Counted from the first letter of the stretch, positions 14,689-22,960 are shown. The stretch: 32,173 bases of DNA from Methanocorpusculaceae archaeon UBA425 (GCA_002506085.1 DAWV01000022.1:5812-37984); one strand, 5' to 3'. Program-made: numbers and translations. Notes: generated from the letters alone by a model not told the origin.

Positions 14689-15692
14689 TATTTTTCGGAA
14701 ACCATCCTGTTAATCAGAATCTCCGCAATATCGGAGCTGTATTCGGAAATCCTGTGCAGACTCTGGGTAATCTGACTTACCGCGACTGCCTCCGGGACCC
14801 GCATTTTCTGAATCGTATCTGCAAGACTGTTATATTCCGGCTCCAGCTCTTCCGCCTCGGAGATTATTTTATTTGCACCGGCGATACTTCCCGAGTAAAT
14901 CGCCTGAATGCTCTTATTGAAAATATCAAGGGACGCTTCGCCCATAATGGTCAGTTTTGAAACAAGCATCCGGTCAACCCCCTTCTCAATCAGAACAAGA
15001 GCCGCATCGGCGATGAGAACCGTGTGGTCTCCGACCCTCTCGATGATTCTGGAAATCTGATAATAGGTCGCGGCTACGGCGGGGGTTATCTCCATTTTTA
15101 GAGATAGGGACGGATTATCCACAATCAGTGAGAACTGGCGGTGAATCAGCCAGTGAAGCCGGTCGACATCCGTGTCGCGGGCAACGACGTCCTCTGCGAG
15201 TTCGCGTCTTCCCTGCTCAAGGGCATACAGACCATCCTCATGCATTGCCTTCACAATCACATACATTCGGCGGATGGTATTCTCAAACGGCATCTCGGTA
15301 GGATTCAGGATGTCCTTGAGAACAATACTATTATCCGCCTCTTCCGAGACCTCCTGGCCGATAGTCATCTGGGTAAACTTCCGGACGACCATTCTGACCT
15401 TCGGGGGAATTCTGCCGGCGGAAGAGATTCTGATCATGGTAAATCCCGAGATGTATGCTCCAATCAGCGAGCGGAGAAGATATGTGGGGTCCGGGTAATC
15501 CTTGAGAGCGAATTCCTTTGATCTCGCGGTGCTGTCGTAATGCAGATTCGGCGTGATGAGAAGCGTTCCGTCTGCCTGGGCAACAATGCCTAAAGGATCA
15601 TTTTTCTGAATATTTCTTTCGAGAACCCATGCTTTCGGGAGGGACAAAACATAGGAAGAGCCACCTGTCATCTGAATTTTCCGGATTTCCAT
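14688..15692 (-). CDS. AbrB-PhoU fusion, phosphate-signalling regulator
   Basis: This 334-aa protein joins an N-terminal SpoVT-AbrB DNA-binding domain (MEIRKIQMTGGSSYVLSLPK, residues 1-50) to two PhoU-like helical repeats (about 115-334; EITPAVAATYYQISRIIERV and RISEYSSDIAEILINR are PhoU signature helices with acidic/His metal-contact positions). PhoU proteins dampen phosphate uptake and signalling, and the AbrB domain makes this version a likely transcription regulator. It is divergent from pstS across 150 bp, so direct control of the pst operon is a reasonable inference. A TATA-like box at 15719-15730 lies about 30 nt before the ATG, which would make the mRNA leaderless. It leads the unit that contains mutY. 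Confidence 0.9.
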   Translation of the reverse strand: MEIRKIQMTGGSSYVLSLPKAWVLERNIQKNDPLGIVAQADGTLLITPNLHYDSTARSKEFALKDYPDPTYLLRSLIGAYISGFTMIRISSAGRIPPKVRMVVRKFTQMTIGQEVSEEADNSIVLKDILNPTEMPFENTIRRMYVIVKAMHEDGLYALEQGRRELAEDVVARDTDVDRLHWLIHRQFSLIVDNPSLSLKMEITPAVAATYYQISRIIERVGDHTVLIADAALVLIEKGVDRMLVSKLTIMGEASLDIFNKSIQAIYSGSIAGANKIISEAEELEPEYNSLADTIQKMRVPEAVAVSQITQSLHRISEYSSDIAEILINRMVSEK

Positions 15693-15842
15693 TCAATAAA
15701 TATTCGCTGAACTGATATTTAATATATGTGAAAAACTATAGAGAGACTATAGGGGTATAGACTTCATAAGTGAAACTAGTGAGAATTGAGTTTACACAAT
15801 CTATGTTGAATATCACTATATTGAATTATCAGCTATCTATCT
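15693..15842. promoter_or_regulatory. Divergent promoter region between AbrB-PhoU and pstS
   Basis: This AT-rich 150-bp stretch holds two TATA-like boxes: minus-strand ATATATTAAAT at about 15717-15728 and plus-strand CTATATT at 15816-15822, which is about 27-21 nt before ATG 15843. Both genes would therefore be leaderless or nearly so, and neither has a clear ribosome binding site. CTATAG occurs at 15736-15741 and 15747-15752, with a further TATAG at 15756-15760 between the two promoters. This pattern could be an operator for a phosphate regulator such as the adjacent AbrB-PhoU protein. Confidence 0.5.
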
Positions 15843-16676
15843 ATGGTTATGAAAAGTAAAACTCTCAAAACTGTCGGAGTTACAACAGCCATTTTAGTTG
15901 TTCTCCTTGTATTTGCATCCGGATGTATTAGTTCGGGTGAAGAACCGGAGACCATCACGATGTCGGGATCCACAACCGTTCTTCCGGTTGCCCAGACCGT
16001 TGCCGAAATCTATATGGATGAACACTCCAGTGCTGACATCCAGATTAGCGGCGGAGGTTCCGGCGTTGGGGTTACAGCAGCAAAAGAAGGAACAGCCGAC
16101 ATTGGGATGCTATCCCGCGCCCTCAAAGACTCTGAGAAAACCGGAAGCAACCTGTCAGAATATATCATCGGAAGAGACGGCATCGCTTTGATTGCCTACC
16201 CGGCGAACCCGGTCTCAGACCTGACCCTTGAACAGATAAAAGACATCTATCAGGGCAAAATCACCAACTGGAAAGAAGTCGGCGGCGCTGACATGGAGAT
16301 CGTGTTAATCGGTCGTGACAGTGCGTCAGGAACACGGGAGTTCTTCACCGAGTACGTATTGAACAAAGAGGATGCTGCAAAAACAATGCAGGAGTACAGC
16401 TCGAACGGAGCCGTTCAGACAGCTGTTTCCCAGACTCCCGGCGCAATCGGCTATGTGTCCCTTGAATATGTTGATGAATCCGTAAAGGCATTCTCCATTG
16501 CAGGAGTCAAGGCCACCGTTGAAAACGTCATAAACGGCACCTATAAAATCAACCGTCCTCTTCTGCTGATTACGAATGGTGAGCCGACAGGTCTTGCAAA
16601 GGCCTTCATCGAGTACATCCTCTCTGATGCAGGTCAGCAGATTATCGCAGACAATGGATTTGTACCGGTAGCATGA
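15843..16676 (+). CDS. pstS: Phosphate ABC transporter substrate-binding lipoprotein
   Basis: This 277-aa protein has a signal peptide with lipobox FASGC (Cys28). It carries the phosphate-binding family motifs SGSTTVLPVAQ (41-51), SGGGSGVGVTAAKEGTADIGMLSR, ALIAYPANPV and RDSASGTREFF (about 156-166), with Ser/Thr/Arg/Asp ligands for phosphate. It captures phosphate outside the cell and passes it to PstCA. A second ATG two codons later (15849) is an alternative start. The stop overlaps the next gene's start (ATGA), the first of three 4-bp overlaps that tie the pst genes together. Confidence 0.95.
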   Translation: MVMKSKTLKTVGVTTAILVVLLVFASGCISSGEEPETITMSGSTTVLPVAQTVAEIYMDEHSSADIQISGGGSGVGVTAAKEGTADIGMLSRALKDSEKTGSNLSEYIIGRDGIALIAYPANPVSDLTLEQIKDIYQGKITNWKEVGGADMEIVLIGRDSASGTREFFTEYVLNKEDAAKTMQEYSSNGAVQTAVSQTPGAIGYVSLEYVDESVKAFSIAGVKATVENVINGTYKINRPLLLITNGEPTGLAKAFIEYILSDAGQQIIADNGFVPVA

Positions 16677-18550
16677 ATAGTATATCCGGATGGAAAGAGA
16701 CCGGCATCAAATCAGTGTGGCTTATTACCGCACTGATTTCTGCCTTATCTGTCGTATTCATTCTCGGATACCTTATCATTACTTCCCTCCCTATTTTTTT
16801 TGAAACAGGAATCTTTGGATTTCTGTTTAACACCGACTGGAATCCGACGGGGAGCACACCCTCGTATGGCATTGCCGCTCTCCTTGTTGACACCTTACTT
16901 GTGACACTCGGGGCGATGATTTTTGCCGTGCCTCTGGGACTTATTTGTGCCGTTTTTCTCGCATATCTCGCCCCCCGGAAAATCCGCGACATGGTAAAAC
17001 CCGCAATAGAACTTCTGGCTGGTATTCCGTCCGTTGTCTACGGTTTTTTCGGGATGATTGTTCTTTGCAGTCTCCTGCAGAATGTTCTGGATATTCCGAG
17101 CGGATTCTCCTGGCTTGCAGCGTCCCTTCTTCTAGGAATCATGGCACTCCCGACAATCGTCTCCATATCGGAAGACGCTCTGTTTGCAGTGCCGGCGGAT
17201 TATAAAGAAGCCTCGCTCGGCCTTGGAGCCACAAAATGGCAGACCATCTCGCGGGTTCTTGTTCCGGCGGCGGCATCCGGGATTTCTGCCGCCGTAATTC
17301 TCGGAATGGGCAGGGCAATCGGCGAAACCATGGCAGTGATGATGGTCGCAGGAAATGCGGCGGTAATTCCGTCACCTCTCTGGGATGTTTTGTCCCCGGT
17401 CCGGACACTCACCGCGACGCTCGGCATTGAACTCGCAGAAGTTGCGTCGGGAACGATGCATTATTATGCCCTCTTCGGGGTTGCCGCAGTTTTACTTGCA
17501 ATCACTCTTGTCATCAACCTCATTTCGACAAGGATTACTTCTAAAATCCAGAGCGGCAGACCGATCTTCAGCGTCCCCGCCCCGGTGAAAAAAATCCTCA
17601 TACTCTCTATGGTTCTGCTCGCCGCAGGTGTTATCCTGTATGAACTCGGGCTTATCCCGCTGCTCATAATGACCGGAGTAACTGCGGCATTTTTCCTTCT
17701 AAAAGGAAAAATCTCGCATAAAACAACCGAACATGCCGCGTTTGGCATAATTTACGGGGGCACTGCCCTCGTTATCGGGATACTGGTGATTATTCTTGGG
17801 AACATCTTCATCAACGGCGTGCCTGCCATCTCCTGGGAATTTTTAACGACCGCCCCGCGTGATCTCGGGCGGGAAGGTGGAATTCTCCCGGCAATCATCG
17901 GGACCCTCCAGCTGGTCGGCGGAGCGATTCTGCTCGCCCTTCCGGTTGGAATCGGAGCCGCAATTTACCTGCGCGAATATTCCCGCGACAATCCGTTAAC
18001 ACGCCTCCTTCGGATAGGAAACGATCTGCTTTCCGGGACTCCTTCGATTGTATTCGGTGTGTTCGGGTTTGCCTTCCTCGTCATTTTCCTCGGATGGGGC
18101 GTTTGTCTTCTCGCGGGTATGATCTGTCTTGCGCTGATGATTCTCCCGACGATTATCAAAACAACCGAAGAAGCCCTCAAATCCGTGCCCAACTCGCTCC
18201 GTGAAGCCTCTCTCGGACTTGGCGCAACCAAATGGCAGACGATAAAAAACATCGTTCTTCCGGCGGCAGCTCCGGGAATTCTGACCGGAACAATTCTCTC
18301 AATCGGGAGAGCTGCCGGGGAAACCGCGCCTATTATGTTTACCGCGGTGGTGTTTTCCAAACGGTTCATCAGCATGGATTTATTTGAACCCGTGATGTCG
18401 CTTCCGTTCCATCTATATGTCCTTTCAACAAGTGTGCCGGACTCGGAAACCCAGCAATACGGAACCGCGGTGGTTCTCATCTGTATTGTAATGGCGATTT
18501 ATCTTGTTGCGATTGTAATTCGAAAGCGTTTCCAGAGGAAATTAATATGA
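16673..18550 (+). CDS. pstCA: Fused PstC-PstA phosphate permease
   Basis: This 625-aa membrane protein joins two permease halves usually made by separate genes. Residues about 1-285 are PstC-like (ITSLPIFFETGIFGFLFNTDW, YGIAALLVDTLLVTLGAMI, EASLGLGATKWQTISRVLVPAAASGI) and residues about 340-625 are PstA-like (AIIGTLQLVGGAILLALPVG, LREASLGLGATKWQTIKNIV, GRAAGETAPIM). Each half has six or more hydrophobic segments and one EAA-type loop (EASLGLGATKWQT) that contacts the ATPase. Two extra hydrophobic stretches around 300-340 link the halves. It forms the membrane channel of the high-affinity phosphate transporter. The start overlaps pstS by ATGA and the stop overlaps pstB by ATGA. No frameshift is seen, so the fusion appears real. 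Confidence 0.93.
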   Translation: MNSISGWKETGIKSVWLITALISALSVVFILGYLIITSLPIFFETGIFGFLFNTDWNPTGSTPSYGIAALLVDTLLVTLGAMIFAVPLGLICAVFLAYLAPRKIRDMVKPAIELLAGIPSVVYGFFGMIVLCSLLQNVLDIPSGFSWLAASLLLGIMALPTIVSISEDALFAVPADYKEASLGLGATKWQTISRVLVPAAASGISAAVILGMGRAIGETMAVMMVAGNAAVIPSPLWDVLSPVRTLTATLGIELAEVASGTMHYYALFGVAAVLLAITLVINLISTRITSKIQSGRPIFSVPAPVKKILILSMVLLAAGVILYELGLIPLLIMTGVTAAFFLLKGKISHKTTEHAAFGIIYGGTALVIGILVIILGNIFINGVPAISWEFLTTAPRDLGREGGILPAIIGTLQLVGGAILLALPVGIGAAIYLREYSRDNPLTRLLRIGNDLLSGTPSIVFGVFGFAFLVIFLGWGVCLLAGMICLALMILPTIIKTTEEALKSVPNSLREASLGLGATKWQTIKNIVLPAAAPGILTGTILSIGRAAGETAPIMFTAVVFSKRFISMDLFEPVMSLPFHLYVLSTSVPDSETQQYGTAVVLICIVMAIYLVAIVIRKRFQRKLI

Positions 18551-19296
18551 CTACCATACTTTCTGCCAATAAACTCAACCTATCATACGGATCCAAACAG
18601 ATTCTCTATGATATCAGTCTCTCTTTCGAGGAGAAATCGGTGACCGCGTTAATCGGTCCGTCGGGCTGCGGGAAGTCGACGCTTCTCCGGTGTCTGAACA
18701 GAATGAATGACCTGATTCCGGACTGCACAATGAATGGGGAGATTTTGTATAGGGGAGAGGAGATAATGAAAAGCGACCCGGTTCTTCTCAGGAGAAAAAT
18801 CGGGATGGTTTTCCAGAGACCCAATCCTTTTCCGAAATCCATCTATGATAATATCGCGTACGGACCCCGTGCCCATGGAACGAAGGACAAAAAGATTCTC
18901 GACGAAATCGTTGAACGCAGTCTGAAACGTGCTTTCCTCTGGGATGAGGTGAAGGACCGTCTCCATGAATCCGCCCTTGGTCTTTCCGGAGGTCAGCAGC
19001 AAAGACTGTGTATTGCGAGAACTCTCGCGGTGAATCCTGATGTAATTCTGATGGATGAACCCTGTTCAGCTCTTGATCCGATTGCGACAGCGAAAATCGA
19101 GAATCTGATTATGGATCTGAAGAAGGATTATACGGTAATTATTGTGACACATAATATGCAGCAGGCAGCCCGGGTCAGCGATATTACCGGTTTTCTGTAT
19201 CTTGGAAAACTGATTGAGGAGGGCGATACCCGGATGATTTTTTCGAGCCCGAAAGAAGAACTTACAGAACGTTATATTACAGGAAGATTCGGATGA
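18547..19296 (+). CDS. pstB: Phosphate ABC transporter ATPase
   Basis: This 249-aa ATPase has all ABC motifs: Walker A GPSGCGKST (37-45), a Q-loop in VFQRPNPFPKSIYDN (Gln90), signature LSGGQQQRLCIAR (146-158) and Walker B VILMDEPCSALD (166-177), with the switch His in VTHNMQQAARVSD. PNPFPKSIYDN and FLYLGKLIEEG are typical of PstB. It powers phosphate import through PstCA. The start overlaps pstCA and the stop overlaps phoU, both by ATGA. Confidence 0.96.
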   Translation: MTTILSANKLNLSYGSKQILYDISLSFEEKSVTALIGPSGCGKSTLLRCLNRMNDLIPDCTMNGEILYRGEEIMKSDPVLLRRKIGMVFQRPNPFPKSIYDNIAYGPRAHGTKDKKILDEIVERSLKRAFLWDEVKDRLHESALGLSGGQQQRLCIARTLAVNPDVILMDEPCSALDPIATAKIENLIMDLKKDYTVIIVTHNMQQAARVSDITGFLYLGKLIEEGDTRMIFSSPKEELTERYITGRFG

Positions 19297-19949
19297 ATGC
19301 GTATTTCCACGTTGAACTTGATTCGTATAAATGCGAAGTTACATGGTATGGGCGGTTTGCCCTTACAATGCTGAAGAATGCCCTTCTGGGATTTGAGTCT
19401 GCGGATAGAAAAATCGCTGAGGATGTCATACGGCAGAAGAATTATGTGACAAATCAGTATGATATTCTTGGTGAACGCGGGATTCTGCTGATTGCGCTGA
19501 ATCAGCCTATGGCAAAAGACCTCAGACTCATTTCCAGCTGTATGGATGTTGTTACCTCTTCTGAGAGGATCGGCAGATATGGAAAGGATATCGCTGAGCT
19601 TATTTCCGATTATGATGTCCAGCAGATTCCGCCCCAGCTTCATCAGATGGTGGAGGCCACGATTTCGATTCTTGAAATTATGTATAATGCGTTTGAGTCG
19701 GATGATGTTTCCAGACTTGCGGATTGTGTGAAGATCGAGGAGAGGATTGATGAGTTGTATGCCTCTCTTTATGCAGACCTTGTCTCTTCGATGGAGAACG
19801 GCACAATATCTATTCCTTTCGGGAGTGCGTGTCATCTGGTGAACCGGTATCTGGAACGTTGTGCGGATCATGCCTGCAGAATCGGTGAAAAAGTGTATTA
19901 TATGGAGACAGGTAAACGCGTGCCTCTTGAAGAAAGCGGCAGCGATTGA
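19293..19949 (+). CDS. phoU: PhoU phosphate signalling protein
   Basis: This 218-aa protein is made of two three-helix PhoU repeats. Characteristic segments are LIALNQPMAKDLRLISSCMD, with the following SSERIGRYGKDIAE, in the first half and HLVNRYLERCADHACRIGEKVYYMETGK in the second. These contain the acidic and Arg/His positions that bind metal in PhoU. It moderates the Pst transporter, keeping phosphate uptake in check. It is the last gene of the operon and is coupled to pstB by ATGA. The window has two PhoU-type proteins, this one and the AbrB fusion upstream, which is common in methanogens. Confidence 0.93.
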   Translation: MNAYFHVELDSYKCEVTWYGRFALTMLKNALLGFESADRKIAEDVIRQKNYVTNQYDILGERGILLIALNQPMAKDLRLISSCMDVVTSSERIGRYGKDIAELISDYDVQQIPPQLHQMVEATISILEIMYNAFESDDVSRLADCVKIEERIDELYASLYADLVSSMENGTISIPFGSACHLVNRYLERCADHACRIGEKVYYMETGKRVPLEESGSD

Positions 19950-19992
19950 ATCTCCGGGAGATGGTTCGACGGAGGTCAGAATGAGACAGAAT

Positions 19993-20041
19993 GCAGGCGG
20001 GTTTTCCCTATTTGCGGGGAAAAACCTGTCCCGGATTTTTT
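19993..20041. terminator. Stem-loop and T tract between convergent genes
   Basis: A stem formed by AGGCGGGTTTTCCC and GGGGAAAAACCT with a short loop is followed by six T (20036-20041). It lies between phoU and the convergent GyrI-like gene. It can end the pst operon on the plus strand and probably serves both directions. Confidence 0.55.
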
Positions 20042-20057
20042 CAGATTCCGTTCCGTG

Positions 20058-20708
20058 TTATTCGGCTTGTTTTACCGGAATCCGGATAACCGTTTTCATT
20101 TTGGCGGCTTCAGTAATATACGGACTGGAGATATAAATCTCATGATGGTGACGCTCCTCACCGACATCATTCTTCAGACCATTATCGATAATAAACTGCT
20201 CAATCTTAGCCAGGGTTTTCTCTTCCTCATCAAAGGAATCCTTATGCATACACTGCACACATAACCCCTCATTAAATACCGCAAGCCGTGCCTTACCTGA
20301 ATCAAGATACTTCTTCTTCTTCTTCTTCTCAACCTCACCGCATGCCCACTCAAAAACGTCCGGCGTCACAAAATCCGGCTGCCGGATCATCACCGTCCAG
20401 GTGAATGTATCTTTATCCGGTAAACCTGACTCCCGGGAAAACGTATTCGTCTTCCAGAGTCCCTCAAGAGGCGGGACGACATACTCATAATATCTCTCCG
20501 GAGCATTGTCCCCCTTATTGCTCCTCTTAATCATATAGCAAAGTGCGTAAAGCAGTCCGACAGCTTCCGAAAACTCCCCGCCTTCATCGTTCGGGTTTCC
20601 TTTTCCCTCCACCATGATGAACATCATCGGAGGGATAAGTATTTTGGACGGGGTGTTTTTTGGCTGATATAATTCCTTGTAAGCCTTTTTGAAGTCTAAT
20701 TTATCCAT
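20058..20708 (-). CDS. GyrI-like small-molecule-binding domain protein
   Basis: This 216-aa soluble protein belongs to the GyrI-like (SOUL/SHS2-type effector-binding) group of COG4832-like proteins. Visible signatures are MDKLDFKKAYKELYQPK at the start, MFIMVEGKGNPN, FSEAVGLLYALCYMIK, YVVPPLEGLW, FTWTVMIRQPDFV and ERHHHEIYISSPY near the end. Such domains bind small hydrophobic or cationic ligands; this stand-alone type lacks the helix-turn-helix found in MerR-family relatives. The six-lysine run near residue 130 is encoded by a pure CTT/AAG microsatellite (20311-20329) that could vary in length. A TATA-like box (20727-20737) about 24 nt before ATG 20708, with no clear ribosome binding site, suggests a leaderless mRNA. 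It is convergent with phoU. Confidence 0.85.
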   Translation of the reverse strand: MDKLDFKKAYKELYQPKNTPSKILIPPMMFIMVEGKGNPNDEGGEFSEAVGLLYALCYMIKRSNKGDNAPERYYEYVVPPLEGLWKTNTFSRESGLPDKDTFTWTVMIRQPDFVTPDVFEWACGEVEKKKKKKYLDSGKARLAVFNEGLCVQCMHKDSFDEEEKTLAKIEQFIIDNGLKNDVGEERHHHEIYISSPYITEAAKMKTVIRIPVKQAE

Positions 20709-20726
20709 GCAAGTCTTTCTGCATAT

Positions 20727-20737
20727 AAGGATTTATA
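20727..20737 (-). promoter_or_regulatory. TATA box of the GyrI-like gene
   Basis: On the minus strand the box reads TGTATAAATCC and is centred about 24 nt before ATG 20708. That is the spacing expected when transcription starts at the ATG. Confidence 0.45.
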
Positions 20738-20844
20738 CATTCGGGTGTTCCCGTTTGAGAACAGACTATAAATAGGAGTTACGCGGGGGTGCTCCCAATC
20801 CTGAAACCGAAGTACATTCAAAATCCATACTAAAAAGGAAGAGT

Positions 20845-20913
20845 ATGAATCCGGTAATTCATCTCAGGTTTCTCACCATTAGTCATCACATGAAAAAGAG
20901 TAGTCCCATGTAA
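20845..20913 (+). other. Possible 22-codon micro-ORF downstream of a plus-strand TATA box
   Basis: ATG 20845 opens 22 codons ending in TAA. TATAAATA at 20767-20774 lies about 75 nt upstream and AGGAAGAG sits just before the ATG, rather close for a ribosome binding site. The peptide has no recognisable motif. It may be chance or the remnant of a larger gene at the edge of the repeat region. Confidence 0.2.
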
Positions 20914-21170
20914 ACCTGAAAAAGTAGACCCGCCCCTCCCGCAGCACACCCGCTCGCAAGTCTATCGACTTGGTCGCAAACATTCTGTTTGGTCGCAAAT
21001 CTTTGATTTGCGTGTTTCCGTGGATTCGGTGTGGGGGCTGGGGAGGTGCAACAAACACTCAACAGAATCTCAATATTTTCCGTGTTTCTGTGTGATTTGC
21101 GGGTTGGACGCGGAACGTGGACGACCTTAGCTGAGCAAATCTTTGATTTGCGTGTTTCCGTGTTTTCCGT

Positions 21171-21363
21171 GTGATGGCGGGTTGGATGCGAAGCAGACGA
21201 CCTCAGCTGAGGCGGGCTGACCCGAAGGGGCGGCCTCAGCCGAGCAAATCTCTGATTTGCGACCAAGTCGATAGACTTGCGAGCAAGGCTTTGCCTTGCG
21301 GGGATACGGCCATCAAAAAGAATCCATTACACGAAACCGACGTACATCCAAAGAATCCCGCTT
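21171..21363. repeat. Left arm of a long inverted repeat
   Basis: These 193 nt are the reverse complement of 21502-21675 (174 nt) at about 94% of aligned positions. The 19-nt length difference is one block (ATCTCTGATTTGCGACCAA) that completes a single hairpin module present only in this arm. The arms flank a 138-nt spacer. Confidence 0.8.
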
Positions 21364-21373
21364 GAATAAATCC

Positions 21374-21474
21374 GAGTATGCCCGCCGTCGTTATGCGCCC
21401 CCTCCCCCTCTCTCCTTATGCGAATCCCGGGGGAGAAGCCTTCGAGTACGCCCGCAGTCGTCTTGCGCCCCCCT
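21374..21474. repeat. Two direct copies of a GC-rich 30-nt repeat in the inverted-repeat spacer
   Basis: GAGTATGCCCGCCGTCG... (21374-21403) and GAGTACGCCCGCAGTCG... (21444-21474) are near copies ending in GCGCCCCC. Two further copies occur at about 22035-22062 and 22139-22168. The copies at 21444 and 22139 are also preceded by similar sequence (CCCGGGGGAGAAGCCTT and CCCAGGGGGCGAAGCCTT), giving a repeat unit of about 55 nt. Confidence 0.7.
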
Positions 21475-21501
21475 TCCCGACGAAGAGAATCGAATTTGTT
21501 A

Positions 21502-21675
21502 AAGCGGGATTCTTTGGATGTACTTCGGTTTCGTGTACGGGATTCTTTTTGATGGCCGTGTCCCCGCAAGGCAAAGCCTTGCTCGCAAGTCTATCGACTT
21601 GCTCAGCTAAGCCTGCCCCTTCGTGGCAGTCCGCCTCAGCTGAGGTCGTCTGCTTCGCATCCAACCCGCCATCAC
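21502..21675. repeat. Right arm of a long inverted repeat
   Basis: Reverse complement of 21171-21363 at about 94% identity, lacking the 19-nt hairpin-forming block. It runs from AAGCGGGATTCTTTGGATG to CCAACCCGCCATCAC. Confidence 0.8.
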
Positions 21676-22034
21676 ACGAAATTCACGAAAACTTCCACGA
21701 AAACACGAAAACCAATAAGGTTGGGTTATAGGTGGATCTCTATCGTCCCCTCCCCCGTCCCCCTCGCAAACTTTCAGTTTGCTCAGCTAAGACCGGTCCT
21801 ATGGACCGGTCCGCCCACACCAAATTTTCGAAAATCAACGAAATTCACAAAAAGGGGGACAGGGGCGGAGGAATGGAAGCTCTTCTTTTTTTTATCTCGG
21901 GGTGCGGGAGGGCGACTCCGGCGCGGAGCCCGACGCGGTGGAGATATCCTATTTGCTGAGACCCCTATCTGTTGCGTGCAAGCCTTCGGCTTGCGTGCCG
22001 CCTCAAATGGGCTTTGCCCATTTGGGCTTTCCAG

Positions 22035-22168
22035 GTATTCCGCAGTCGTCTTGCGCCCCCCCTATTTCTTCGGGTGTACTGCGAGAGGGGGCGTTTTCCT
22101 CCTCCTCCATAAAGCGAGCCCCAGGGGGCGAAGCCTTTGAGTACGTCCGCGGTCGATTAGCGCCCCCT
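22035..22168. repeat. Third and fourth copies of the GC-rich direct repeat
   Basis: Copies at about 22035-22062 (CCGCAGTCGTCTTGCGCCCC) and 22139-22168 (GAGTACGTCCGCGGTCG...). Both are followed by TTCTTCGGGTGTAC, which is absent after the copies near 21.4 kb, so these two share a longer unit. Confidence 0.65.
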
Positions 22169-22312
22169 TTTTTTCTTCGGGTGTACAGGGACCACTCTTT
22201 TTCATGTGATGAAACGAATCAGGATTACCGTTATGGATTTCGTGATGAGGGTGGTTCTATTGAAACTCCTTTTTCGCGAGTGGAAATATTATTCAAAAAA
22301 CCATCGGTTTCC

Positions 22313-22592
22313 ATCCGAAAATTGGTGTTTCGATTCCAGTTTGGGTCTTCGGCGATGAATTTTGATGGATTTTTTGAGATGAATTCATGTGGTCAAAATT
22401 GGAAATCGACAGGATTCGGCGTATTTTTCTTTCGAGGGTGGTTTTTGCCTGTCGGGAGAGGGGTGTTTTTTGAGTGGAAATCCTGTTTTTCGTGAGGAAG
22501 ATGGGTGATTTTGTGAGGGGACAGGTCTCCCAAAAATCCCTCCGAATTGAGCTTCGAGAGGTCATTTTGGAATCGAAAAACCAATTTGCGAG
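22313..22592. repeat. Diverged inverted duplication of about 75 nt
   Basis: The plus strand at about 22316-22390 and the minus strand at about 22592-22512 share the order AAATTGG-TTTCGATTCCA, then AATTT/CAATTC, then GGATTTTTxGAGA. Translated in matching frames both give RKLVFRFQ followed by S..N..GF, so the copies may derive from one coding or non-coding element that was duplicated in reverse. No stretch in 22.2-22.86 kb is a convincing gene. Confidence 0.5.
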
Positions 22593-22863
22593 TGTAACTC
22601 CCTTGATTTTTGCACACACTTTCCCCGGGGAGAAGGCAGAAAAAAGGGTCCGCAGCAGGTGTATTTTCCATCGATCTCCGCTATTTTCGTCCAACGGACC
22701 GATATTTCGGCTTGAAAAAATTCCCTATGCAGATATGTATATGTGTTGAAAAAAAAATGATAGGGGGGGAGAGTGGGTCCGTAAGTAAGTAACTACGGGA
22801 AGAAAAATTGCTCAACAATGACTTTATTTTTCTCTATATATATTATATTCTTTTTTTAGTACA

Positions 22864-22960
22864 GAAGAGGGAGAGAGAAAACGCCTTTATGTAAATATAT
22901 ACCTAAATACCTATCTCTTTACGTCCGGACGTAGTTTTACCCGGGATAGAGTTTTTTTTT
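22864..22960 (+). repeat. First 97-bp tandem unit: TATA-like box, palindrome, T tract
   Basis: This matches 22990-23086 at an exact 126-nt period with about nine differences; the last 65 nt differ at only one or two positions. It contains an AATATATACC box (about 22893), the perfect 14-bp palindrome TACGTCCGGACGTA (22920-22933) and a T9-10 tract (22952-22960). That order could form a minute transcription unit of about 40 nt. Confidence 0.7.

Larger units (their letters stand above)
20940..22030. repeat. Array of short GC-rich hairpin modules (non-coding)
   Basis: At least ten short perfect or near-perfect stem-loops of 16-20 nt are scattered here, for example at 20957-20972 (CAAGTCTATCGACTTG), 20976-20991, 20995-21011 (GCAAATCTTTGATTTGC), 21135-21151, 21244-21260, 21264-21279, 21283-21299 (GCAAGGCTTTGCCTTGC), 21566-21582, 21585-21602, 21766-21782, 21792-21810 and 21978-21994 (GCAAGCCTTCGGCTTGC). 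They share a GCAA...TTGC frame but have different inner stems. Linkers such as GTGTTTCCGTG and CAGCTGAG recur. Open reading frames here are short, overlap in all frames and contain no recognisable protein, so I treat the region as non-coding. Confidence 0.7.

Noticed and set aside
20886..22792. Many overlapping 60-200 codon frames in the hairpin region
   Set aside because: They run through inverted repeats, have biased composition (Pro/Arg/Ser), lack start signals and conflict with each other in several frames.
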